NCBI GenBank assembly: GCA_028708105.1
Contig: JAQVZR010000052.1
Coordinates: forward strand, 1-8,711
Source of the DNA: Desulfoplanes sp.
Lineage (GTDB): Bacteria > Desulfobacterota > Desulfovibrionia > Desulfovibrionales > Desulfomicrobiaceae
Length of the DNA: 8,711 nucleotides
Direction: 5' to 3'
Part shown: piece by piece, positions 1 through 5,825 of the stretch
Numbering within the stretch: position 1 is the stretch's first letter
Layout: the number at the start of each line of letters is the position of its first letter
The notes under the pieces: generated by a model
Databases searched by the model: none
Seen by the model: the letters and a program-made list of their open reading frames with translations, nothing else
Told to the model about the DNA's origin: nothing
Translations under genes and position numbers: made by a program

Positions 1-1
1 A

Positions 2-115
2 TCTCAGCTGTTTCTTGAATCTTGAGGACTGACAGTGGTCAGGGTACAGGAGTTGGATGTTCGGAAGAATATTGAGGGAGTTCTGGAGTTGAGTAAAGGC
101 ACAGCCCGACAGTGA
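2..115 (+). pseudogene. C-terminal remnant of a DUF559/Vsr-like endonuclease, with internal stop
   Basis: The frame starting at base 2 reads QLFLES, a TGA stop at 23-25, then GLTVVRVQELDVRKNIEGVL and a final TGA at 113-115. The pattern 'LES-x-G-(L/F)-x-V-(L/I/V)-R-F/V ... (E/D)V-x-x-N-I-E-G-V-L-E' is typical of the last beta strands and helix of DUF559 proteins, which belong to the very-short-patch-repair/restriction-like endonuclease group. The homology runs straight across the TGA, which therefore replaces one residue (probably Arg, CGA, or Gly, GGA). The rest of the gene lies left of the window, so only the tail is seen. With the stop the product would lose its C-terminal strand. The family call rests on about 35 residues and could be wrong. 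Confidence 0.5.
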
Positions 116-250
116 GAGGAGCAAGGTTGACCGGCTGATCGTGCTTCGAAGGGAGTTTTCGGGTTCGAGTCATTCATTGCCTGAAAAGTCCGTGCACGCA
201 ATGGTTCAGCAACAATGTTACTCTGTCATGGCCGCACAGTCTGAGAACAC

Positions 251-297
251 CCCCCCTCCCCCCCTCAAGGGGGGACCTCCTTGCCGGCAATGCCGGG
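251..297. repeat. C-run/G-run hairpin plus adjoining CCGGCA palindrome
   Basis: Two C runs are followed by a hairpin of six C (259-264), loop TCAA, and six G (269-274). Ten bases later comes an odd palindrome, CCGGCA-A-TGCCGG (284-296). The pair lies about 40 bases beyond the 3' end of a transposase remnant on the minus strand. It may be an intergenic palindromic repeat or an element end, but no second exact copy was found in the window. Nothing else was recognised between 116 and 335. Confidence 0.5.
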
Positions 298-335
298 CTC
301 AGCAGAAAGATCTCGGTGGCGTGCGTAACTTCAGT

Positions 336-500
336 TTATAATTCTGCGATAGCCTTATGCTTCCATTCCGAAGGGTGTTTGACTGCACACCCCTCTCGCG
401 TACCATGTTGAGATCGATATAAGGCAACAGATGAGATGGATTGTCCGTATCCATAGCCTGCGTGCGATAGCGATCTTTCTCAAAATTTTCTTTGCGTTTT
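336..500 (-). pseudogene. IS200-like (Y1) transposase remnant, frameshifted
   Basis: Read on the minus strand from about 500, one frame gives KENFEKDRYRTQAMDTD, then HLLPYIDLNMVRERGV. This matches the conserved block of REP-associated/IS200-like Y1 transposases (family pattern W-x-D-R-Y-x-x-x-x-(I/V)-(E/D)-x-x-x-x-L-L-x-x-x-Y-I-D-L-N-M-V-R-A-G-V-V). After GV the match jumps to another frame, VKHPSEWKHKAIAEL and stop TAA (338-336), where the family has (V/K)HPSEW. A small frameshift at about 386-392 therefore separates the two parts. The upstream region with the catalytic HUH motif and Tyr is not found, so this is a dead C-terminal fragment. An inverted repeat, GGGTGT/ACACCC (373-392), lies across the frameshift site. 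The family call is fairly secure. Confidence 0.65.
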
Positions 501-569
501 TATTATGGTATCCCTGAGCACTCCTATCGGCTATGAGATATATTGATCTGGGAATGTCTCTCTGCTTTG

Positions 570-617
570 AATCTTCCCAATTGGCTGGCTTTCAATCTAC
601 CCAATTAGCTGGCCTTG
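570..617. repeat. 24-bp tandem direct repeat, two copies
   Basis: Bases 570-593 and 594-617 agree at 20 of 24 positions (both contain CCCAATT-x-GCTGGC). The period equals eight codons. On the minus strand the copies encode RPANWVD and, past a TGA stop, KPANWED, so the repeat is protein-coding in character. The stop of the small acidic gene falls at the junction between the copies. Confidence 0.75.
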
Positions 618-774
618 GATCGCGATAAGCTGCATCGCTTTCTGGTTCTTCTGGGTTCTCCTGATTATTTTGCATCTCAAAAAAACGTTCATCTTCACCA
701 TCAACATGAAGATCAGAATAATCTTCCCAGCTTTCTCCATCCATATCGTCGTAAGAATCTCCCCAATCTTCCAT
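592..774 (-). CDS. Small highly acidic protein, 60 aa, family unknown
   Basis: The start is supported by a GGAGG ribosome binding site a few bases before the ATG (minus strand, about 779-783). The product has 22 Asp/Glu against 3 Arg and no Lys. It is rich in aromatic-acidic clusters (EDWGDSYDD and ESWEDYSD, about residues 2-10 and 14-21), then has a Gln/Asn/Pro/Glu stretch and ends RPANWVD. It has no signal peptide or membrane segment. It follows the DUF2726 gene on the same strand after 151 bp, so co-transcription is possible but unproven. The stop TGA lies between two 24-bp repeat copies, and the frame continues beyond it with KPANWED, so an older version may have been longer. I do not recognise the family. 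An acidic partner of, or DNA mimic for, the neighbouring nuclease-like protein is only speculation. Confidence 0.5.
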   Translation of the reverse strand: MEDWGDSYDDMDGESWEDYSDLHVDGEDERFFEMQNNQENPEEPESDAAYRDPRPANWVD

Positions 775-815
775 TTTTCCTCCAGTTACAAAATATTCCG
801 CCGCCTTCGTTATAC

Positions 816-840
816 CGCTGAAAAAAATGTATTTTCAGTG
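816..840. repeat. Inverted repeat (hairpin) between the DUF2726 and acidic genes
   Basis: CTGAAAA (818-824) and TTTTCAG (832-838) form a perfect 7-bp stem, extended by a G-T wobble and a C-G pair, around the loop AAATGTA. It lies about 42 bp upstream of the start of the acidic gene. It has no T tail that would make it a terminator in either direction. It could stabilise or process a transcript spanning the two minus-strand genes. Confidence 0.45.
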
Positions 841-888
841 AGCCATGAAGGATTTTTGATTTGTCCTCTCATTAGAAGTTACGACTCT

Positions 889-937
889 GCCCCCTTGTAC
901 CTAAAAGGCGGAGGGGGCGACCCCGTTAATGACGGGG
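889..937 (-). terminator. Two hairpins at the 3' end of the DUF2726 gene, weak terminator candidate
   Basis: The first hairpin, CCCCGT/ACGGGG (921-926 and 932-937), has the gene's TAA stop codon within it (926-928). The second is an imperfect hairpin with outer arms GCCCCCT/AGGGGGC (889-895 and 912-918). Read on the minus strand, neither is followed by a proper T run (only TTTT inside the second), so intrinsic termination is doubtful. Transcript stabilisation or partial attenuation before the acidic gene is an equal possibility. Confidence 0.35.
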
Positions 938-1603
938 AGTTATGGGCACAACACCGCGACATTTTGGATAGGTACTGCATCCCCAAAACTCTTCACCTGC
1001 TTTTTCTCCCTTTTTAATTATTCTACGCACCATCACAGAAGAGCACTTCGGACACCTTGGTGCATCTTGATGCTCTGGAGTGGATTTTGCGTCATCCATT
1101 CGGGTCGAAACTCCCATTGCATCCAGGATGGATTTTTTAACATCAGCAATGGAATACGTTGCCTGTGCCGGAATTTGAATCAATGGCAAAGAAACCACAT
1201 CGCAAAGTTTTATGAGAAATGCATCACGATCTTGTCGCTTGGCTGCACTATGGGACTTGTCATCCAACTCAATCACTGCGGCTACCGTGAGATCATTTTT
1301 ATCGCATAGAACAAAATCAAAATGTTTCGCCTTGATCCGGTTGAATGCTCGCTGCCATGCTCTCCGATCTTTGAGTGATTTTACGGTTACGATATCAGCA
1401 ATACGGACTTTTCCCATTACCCGGTACTCTTTCCCGACAGCCTGATCCAGAACGCCTAGGAAAGACCTCTCCGCAGGGGAAAATAGTGCGTGGCATTTTT
1501 GATATGGATACTCTGTCGTATCTGAGCTGCCCGAAAATTTGAGTTTAATGACAATGCCAATTATGACAATGAGCAAAACTATACTCAGGGCGAACCATTC
1601 CAT
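926..1603 (-). CDS. Membrane-anchored DUF2726 protein with C4 topoisomerase-type zinc finger
   Basis: This is a 225-aa protein. An AAAGGAG site precedes the ATG. Residues 4-20 form one hydrophobic N-terminal segment (ALSIVLLIVIIGIVI), then a short polar linker. Residues 35-165 look like a DUF2726 domain: FSPAERSFLGVL (41-52), FDFVLCDKNDL (95-105), AVIELDDKSH (109-118) and RDAF (126-129). The Asp96 ... Glu112-x-Asp114 pattern between beta strands resembles the PD-(D/E)XK nuclease fold, as has been suggested for this family. Residues 184-215 hold C-x2-C-x21-C-x5-C (C184, C187, C209, C215), ending GCSTYPKCRG, the topoisomerase DNA-binding zinc-finger type. The layout anchor, nuclease-like core, zinc ribbon recurs in DUF2726 proteins. 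A role in handling nucleic acid at the membrane is inferred, and no activity can be claimed. The frame is intact, unlike most neighbours. Confidence 0.85.
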   Translation of the reverse strand: MEWFALSIVLLIVIIGIVIKLKFSGSSDTTEYPYQKCHALFSPAERSFLGVLDQAVGKEYRVMGKVRIADIVTVKSLKDRRAWQRAFNRIKAKHFDFVLCDKNDLTVAAVIELDDKSHSAAKRQDRDAFLIKLCDVVSLPLIQIPAQATYSIADVKKSILDAMGVSTRMDDAKSTPEHQDAPRCPKCSSVMVRRIIKKGEKAGEEFWGCSTYPKCRGVVPITPRH

Positions 1604-1741
1604 GTATCTTCTCCTTTGATAATTAAAAAATGTTTATTATTGGTCTGTCTATTCAATGGTATCGTATTCTTGCTCATTCCTTCTTTTTTTTATCCAGTTA
1701 AGGAAGCATTGTTTGCCTGTCCCTTTTCCCTCCTTCCCCAC

Positions 1742-1840
1742 GACAAGGCTTTGTTCGCCGAAACAATCGCGCCTATCATCAATGAACTCAACGTACTGCA
1801 TCCATTTCGAGAAGGAAACGGCAGGGGCATCCGTTATTTT
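1742..1840 (+). pseudogene. Fragment of a Fic-domain (AMP-transferase) gene
   Basis: The plus frame reads DKALFAETIAPIINELNV followed by LHPFREGNGR (catalytic motif HPFREGNGR at 1799-1825). That is the helix plus active-site loop of Fic proteins, H-x-F-x-(D/E)-G-N-G-R, with the catalytic His encoded at 1799-1801. After GNGR the family's T-Q-R-x-F-F is not preserved; a shifted frame gives HPLF, suggesting a small indel. Nothing Fic-like is visible upstream of about 1740, where the frame encodes an unrelated hydrophobic stretch. The open frame 1616-1918 around it is therefore probably not a gene. Fic proteins transfer AMP to target hydroxyls and often act in toxin-antitoxin pairs. This piece lacks most of the fold and cannot act. 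Confidence 0.65.
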
Positions 1841-1863
1841 CCATCTTTAACTCTTCTGATCAT

Positions 1864-2684
1864 TTATCCTTCAATTCTTTTGATCGTTTTATCTTCAGTT
1901 AACAGCTTCATCGGTTGAATGGCTGTGTTGTTTAACAGTCGCAGTCTGTTAGGCTGCTCCAGTCCCTGTTGTATAAAATGTGCATTCAGATTTTCTAGAT
2001 TCGACAGGCAGACAAGCTGGGAAACATTGGCGTAATCGCGAATATTACCTTTCTCTTCGGGATGTTCATCTCGCCATTATTTAGCTGTCTTGCTGAAAAG
2101 AGCCATATTCAAAAGATCGGCTTCTGATGCATACACCAGATTAATTTGATGTTTTGTCAGTTCCGGGGGGATTAGATTTTTTTTGATGACATCGGTATGA
2201 ATACGATAATTGATTTTTGTCAAATTTCGTCTGATGTTCCAGCCGAGTTGTTTCTGTTCTGATTCTTTGAGGCGTTGAAATTCCTTGATGAGATAGCGTT
2301 TAAAAACAGGGCTGATAGCTGAACAAAATTCAAAAGCGATATCTTTGTGAGCATATGTTCCACCATATCTTCCCCCTTTGACGATTATACCTATAGCGTC
2401 AGTCCTTTCAACCCATTTTCCCGGGCTTAAGACGAAAGAAGTCAATCCGGCATTCATCCTAAAGTGGTCGAATTCGACCACGTTAAAATTGGGTTATGCA
2501 ATTGTTCCCAAGTGCCAATAAATTCAATCGTCCCTCTGTTTCGAATCCAGTTTTTTATTATATCGGCGGCACGGAAATCTCCATCTTTTGAATTTGCAAT
2601 ATCGGTCAGTGATATGTAATCCAGATCACTTTGAGAATAAACAGTGATATCGGTTCCCTGAACATCAATTTTATTTTTGTTCAT
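1864..2684 (-). pseudogene. KilA-N domain gene, inactivated by a 1-base deletion and a nonsense codon
   Basis: The start ATG (2684-2682) follows a GGAGT site. The first frame gives YISLTDIA and NWIRNRGTIEFIGTWEQLHN, typical of the KilA-N DNA-binding domain. Adding one base at about 2489-2491 (CCAATTTTAAC to CCAAATTTTAAC) restores NPNFNVVEFDHFRMNAG and joins the frame carrying KWVERTDAIGI, GGRYGGTYAHKDIAFEF and INYRIHTDVIKKNLIPPELT. That frame ends KTAK at TAA (2079-2077) where the family usually reads KTAKQW; the frame then continues WRDEHPEEKGNIRDYA and SQLVCLSNLENLNA to a final TAA at 1866-1864. The repaired protein would be about 273 aa, the usual family length. KilA-N proteins are common in phages and mobile islands as putative DNA-binding regulators. 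Both lesions are single-base, so decay looks recent. Confidence 0.85.
2464..2481. repeat. Perfect 18-bp palindrome inside the KilA-N pseudogene
   Basis: GTGGTCGAATTCGACCAC is a perfect palindrome (9-bp arms, EcoRI core). It encodes the conserved V-E-F-D-H of the KilA-N protein and lies within 10 bases of the frame-breaking deletion. The match to conserved coding sequence suggests coincidence rather than an operator, although palindromes can promote replication slippage nearby. Confidence 0.5.
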
Positions 2685-2740
2685 CGTTTTTACTCCTCAA
2701 GCTGATATTCTTGACGTCGGAGGATTTAAGATTTGCCCGC

Positions 2741-3229
2741 CTATCTACGTGATCTGCTGATGGTGTTCTTGGATATGCCATCTCTGGAGACCACTTCCTG
2801 CCCGCATACCTTGCGGGGGCCAAGGGCAAAGTTCCCGGTGAAGCAGAAGACATGTCCGGTGAAGACGACTTCGGGCTGGGGATCATCCAGGGGCAGAGAA
2901 GAGGGCATGGATGTCATGTTTTCGAGGACCGTGTTGTTGCCTGTCGCATGCTTGAGAAAGGAGAGGAGATCCTGGCGTTCATCATCATCCATGACTCCGT
3001 CCTGGATGATATCCTTGAGCCGAGAATACAGTGCGGGCATGAGAACATTATCCGAGGCCATCCGGTTTTTCCCGAGCCATGCCAACAGAAATTTGGCCTC
3101 GTCCTGATTGACGTCCCCGTCTGCCAATACTCCTCGGCATATTCCCAAAAGTTCATCCATGACCAGATCAGTAACCCGGTCAATGTTGTAATTGGCAGGA
3201 CAAGGGGTGATGTCGTAATAGTCAGACAT
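2741..3229 (-). pseudogene. TerB-like/BRCT protein truncated within the BRCT domain
   Basis: A GAAGGA site lies a few bases before the ATG (3229-3227). Residues about 18-98 form an acidic helical TerB-like region (MDELLGICRGVLADGDVNQD, LSFLKHATG), characteristic of a family of 'BRCT domain-containing' proteins often annotated as DNA-ligase-like. Residues 122-140 (VFTGHVFCFTGNFALGPRK) open a BRCT domain. The domain normally needs about 80 residues, but this one ends after about 40 (GISKNTISRSRR and stop). A one-base shift near 2745-2750 would give S-V-D, the first residues of the next conserved strand (SVDYLV), but what follows is not BRCT-like. The gene therefore seems both frameshifted and cut off, with the KilA-N gene starting about 60 bp further on. 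BRCT domains bind phosphoproteins or DNA ends; the truncated form probably does not fold. A shortened protein could still be made. Confidence 0.7.
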
Positions 3230-3684
3230 GATTCCTTCGTAAGGCTACATAGAAATTGACGTGAGAAGCAGGGTTGTGTTTTTCGTGCTGCTTAGATTGA
3301 TGTTTTTTTTGGGCAAAAATATGGTTTTAAGGCCTGAAATTCTGCTTCAAGAAGGCTGGATCGAAGCCAGTATCGCCGGGTTCAACGGTAATCCTGCCCC
3401 TATACGCAACGTGATGTCCCCCGTTGGGCATGCGGAGGTCTCGGATTGCGATAGTATGGACCCAAAAACAACGGTTTTCAAACTGGTTTTAGTTTAGGAC
3501 GTAGATTTATAGGATGTCGGATCAAATCTGTGCAAACTTGTTTTTTCTGGTTTGGCCATTCCCATGGCCCCCGCCGTCCGGTCCGACCCCCATCCGCAAA
3601 TGACCGTCTGCGAAACAAAAAATCCAAACGCTTTAGCTTTGGGAATATGTCAAATTCAAGCCACATGGTGAAAAGGAGAAACCG
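3230..3684. other. 455-bp intergenic stretch with no recognised gene
   Basis: It separates the BRCT remnant (leftward) from the BrnQ gene (rightward), so promoters for both should lie here, though no convincing pair of boxes was found. A perfect hairpin, GGCCAT-TCCC-ATGGCC (3554-3569), has no T tail after it. On the minus strand 3330-3488 is open for 53 codons and reads protein-like (DLRMPNGGHHVAYRGR, then FDPAFLKQNFRP and stop), but it lacks a start and I do not recognise it; it may be one more gene tail. The plus-strand open frame at 3261-3497 has no ribosome binding site and is not supported. Confidence 0.5.
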
Positions 3685-5013
3685 ATGAAGACGTTGACTT
3701 CAAAAAAGCTGTTACCGATCCCCATACTGATTCTTATCAGTGGGGCCATGTTCTCTTCTCATTTTGGAGTGGGGGACCTTATTTTCCCCCCGATTCTGGG
3801 CAGGGATTCGGGGGCCGACTGGTTTACCGCATCCATCGGTTATGCCTTAATCAACAGTATCGGTGTCTGGTTGGCGTATCTTGCCTGTGCGCAGCAAAAT
3901 CAATCTCTGAGCGGGATTGCAACAAAGATTTTAGGAAAATTTTTTGGGAAAATCTACACGGCTATTCCCGTGCTGATAATGGTTTTTTTTATTCTTCCCC
4001 GAGTGGCTTCCGCCACCCATGAAATGGCCGTGCTCCCTCTTTTTCCTTCGGTTCCTCTGGGGGTGTCCCTGGGTGTTTTTTTCCTCGTAAGTTTTTATAT
4101 CGCGTATACCAGAGCAACGGTGATGGACAAGCTGGGCCGATTTCTTGCCCCGGCACTTATTCTTTTTGTGCTCATTCTGGTGGTCAAAGGTATCGCTGAT
4201 CCTCTGGCCACGCCGGGGATTTCCGGATGTGCAACGCCCTTAAAAGACGGTATGCTCAATGCGTACAATACCATGAATGCCATTGGCGCACTCCTTTTTG
4301 GGGGCTGGATACTCCATGAATTGAAAATGAGACACATTGCCGACATCCGTGACATGGGCGTCAATCTTAATATTATAGGAATCGGTACAGCGCTGCTACT
4401 CAGCATCACCTCCACCTCACTGGTTTACCTTGGAAAATCGTCAGGGCCGGCATTCATGGATGCACCCATCGGAGTGTTGTCTACTGACATAGCAAAAGGG
4501 CTGCTGGGGCAGGCCGGTTTGATCGGTTTTGCCGTCATTATGGCCCTTAGCTGCCTGAGCACGTCCGCAGCCATATCGTCAATGGCAGGCGATATGTTTT
4601 CAGAAATGAGCGGTGAAAAGTTAAAATATCGAGTGATTGTAACTGCAGCCACCCTTGCTGGCTTTATTGTCGGACTGGTGGGACTCAGCAGAATTGTAAA
4701 ATATACGGTACCGTGGCTCGTGCTTCTCTACCCGTCAATCATTGTCCTTATTATCACTGCCCTGTACCGTAAATTTGATGAGATCCGTATACCTGTCATT
4801 TCCGGTGTTATAGCAGCTCTGGTTTTTGGCTTTGGAGACATGCTCGGTTTCTACGGCATGAAGGACAACCCCATTTCCGTGTTTGCAGCTGCGCTTCCTT
4901 TGGGAAATCAGGGGATTGGCTGGATGCTTCCCACCTTTGTTCTGATCGCCCTTATCTGGTTACTGCTTAGTGTTTTTTCTCAGTTGAATCAAAAACGTGG
5001 AAAAGAACTATGA
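3685..5013 (+). CDS. brnQ: Branched-chain amino-acid transporter, BrnQ (LIVCS) family
   Basis: This 442-aa protein, the usual family length, is hydrophobic throughout with about twelve membrane segments. An AAGGAG site precedes the chosen ATG. Residues 27-36 (FGVGDLIFPP) match the family signature FGAGNLIFPP. Residues 203-216 (AYNTMNAIGALLFG) match the second signature, YNTMDALA/GALVFG. Known members import leucine, isoleucine and valine across the inner membrane with a cation (Na+ or H+). It stands alone here: the gene to the left points away, and 260 bp without a clear gene follow. Substitutions in the signatures (Ala29 to Val, Asn31 to Asp, Asp of YNTMDA to Asn) leave room for a divergent substrate. 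The family is clear; the exact substrate is not. Confidence 0.9.
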   Translation: MKTLTSKKLLPIPILILISGAMFSSHFGVGDLIFPPILGRDSGADWFTASIGYALINSIGVWLAYLACAQQNQSLSGIATKILGKFFGKIYTAIPVLIMVFFILPRVASATHEMAVLPLFPSVPLGVSLGVFFLVSFYIAYTRATVMDKLGRFLAPALILFVLILVVKGIADPLATPGISGCATPLKDGMLNAYNTMNAIGALLFGGWILHELKMRHIADIRDMGVNLNIIGIGTALLLSITSTSLVYLGKSSGPAFMDAPIGVLSTDIAKGLLGQAGLIGFAVIMALSCLSTSAAISSMAGDMFSEMSGEKLKYRVIVTAATLAGFIVGLVGLSRIVKYTVPWLVLLYPSIIVLIITALYRKFDEIRIPVISGVIAALVFGFGDMLGFYGMKDNPISVFAAALPLGNQGIGWMLPTFVLIALIWLLLSVFSQLNQKRGKEL

Positions 5014-5274
5014 AAAATTAAACCAGGAAAAGTTAGTTTTCTATATGGTACGGCATGGCCTGGGTTCAGGGGGCAGTGTGCAAGGTGCTCTCCACGTTCA
5101 GACGGGCAATCGGGCAGGGTTTCTGATCCTGGATCTGGGCATGGCGGATTGGGGAATCGAGATCCGGAACTGATTGCAAAAATACCGAGAATCCATCCAT
5201 GAAAGCGGCGCATTGGATACTGGAAAAGGGGCACATCTGGACCCGAAGATGGTAAGCAAGGAACGCAAAAAAAA
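5014..5274. other. Intergenic DNA, possibly with further decayed transposase sequence
   Basis: No supported gene, and no intrinsic terminator is visible after the BrnQ gene. Open frames on both strands here look like chance: they lack ribosome binding sites and family motifs. The stretch leads into the transposase tail at 5275 and may hold unrecognisable parts of the same element. Confidence 0.4.
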
Positions 5275-5475
5275 GGATACAAGCTCACTGTCGCCGACCG
5301 CCTCAGATTCAAGATCCGATATTTCACGGATTCGGGCGTCATCGGAACGAAGGAGTTCGTTGCCCGGAATTTCAAAAAATTTCACGACTATTTTGTCTGT
5401 AAACGGGAAAAGAAATCCTGCAATGTGGACGGATTCGACGGGATTTTTCCCCTGAAACGTTTATCCAACACCTGA
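5275..5475 (+). pseudogene. C-terminal tail of an IS200-like (Y1/REP-associated) transposase
   Basis: The frame beginning at 5275 reads ADRLRFKIRYFTDSGVIGTK, then EFVARNFKKFHDYF, KREKKSC, and ends FDGIFPLKRLSNT with TGA at 5473-5475. This fits the C-terminal part of a subgroup of transposases of the Y1 family, which share R-Y-F-T-D-(G/S)-x-(V/I)-I-G-(S/T)-(R/K)-x-F-V and a final G-L-D-G-x-(Y/F)-S-L-(K/R)-x-L. The preceding sequence gives stops in all three frames within about 100 bases and no HUH motif, so the catalytic half is gone. It is a different subtype from the remnant at 336-500, whose conserved block is YIDLNMVR. Confidence is limited by the short match. Confidence 0.55.
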
Positions 5476-5525
5476 TTGCGATTTTTCCTGAAAGATCAGA
5501 TCCCCAGGGCCAATGGTGAGGTTGC

Positions 5526-5554
5526 TCTTGGATTTTTGCGTGCAAAATCCGAGA
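5526..5554. repeat. 11-bp-stem hairpin downstream of the transposase tail
   Basis: TCTTGGATTTT (5526-5536) pairs with AAAATCCGAGA (5544-5554), with one G-T wobble, around a 7-base loop (TGCGTGC). It starts 51 bases after the transposase stop. IS200/IS605-type elements carry subterminal hairpins that the transposase recognises, so this may be the right-end hairpin of the lost element. No T run follows in either direction, so it is not an intrinsic terminator. Nothing else was recognised between 5476 and 5770. Confidence 0.45.
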
Positions 5555-5772
5555 AATCGGTGATTCCGGGTCACCTTATCCTCTCCTCTGCTCCGGGCAG
5601 GATCATCGATTCGGGCGCATTACAGAATTTTAACACTATGACCTTCGGGCATCACAATTTATTAACATTCCTGGGCTAGTGTTTTTTGCAGTGGAGAGAG
5701 CGTGATGATGTTGCTGAAAATTATTTTGCGCATCACCATGAACATATCTCCGGATTTCGGGTGTGATTGTTT

Positions 5773-5801
5773 TTGTAAACGTCAACTACATGACATAAAT
5801 A
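5773..5801 (+). promoter_or_regulatory. Weak sigma70-like promoter candidate for the SH3b/EF-hand operon
   Basis: TTGTAA (5773-5778), a 17-base spacer, then an AT-rich TAAATA (5796-5801). The -10 match is poor (3 of 6) but the surrounding AT-rich tract, about 25 bp before the start codon region, fits a promoter with a short leader. Confidence 0.25.
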
Positions 5802-5825
5802 ATAAATAGCAAAACAGGAGGGGGC

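Noticed and set aside
670..1017. 115-aa plus-strand open frame
   Set aside because: It lies opposite the acidic gene and the end of the DUF2726 gene, has no ribosome binding site and shows no motif.
1616..1918. 100-aa plus-strand open frame as a complete gene
   Set aside because: Only the central 28 codons are Fic-like; the N-terminal part is unrelated low-complexity hydrophobic sequence and the end lies antisense to the KilA-N gene, so I kept only the Fic fragment.
2464..2481. 18-bp palindrome as an operator
   Set aside because: It encodes conserved KilA-N residues inside the gene, so coding constraint explains it; kept only as a repeat.
3261..3497. 78-aa plus-strand open frame before the BrnQ gene
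   Set aside because: No ribosome binding site, no family resemblance, and the opposite strand looks equally protein-like.
3478..3666. 62-aa minus-strand open frame
   Set aside because: No ribosome binding site; composition is that of chance translation of intergenic DNA.
5476..5679. 67-aa plus-strand open frame after the transposase tail
   Set aside because: No ribosome binding site; it runs through the hairpin at 5526-5554 and shows no motif.
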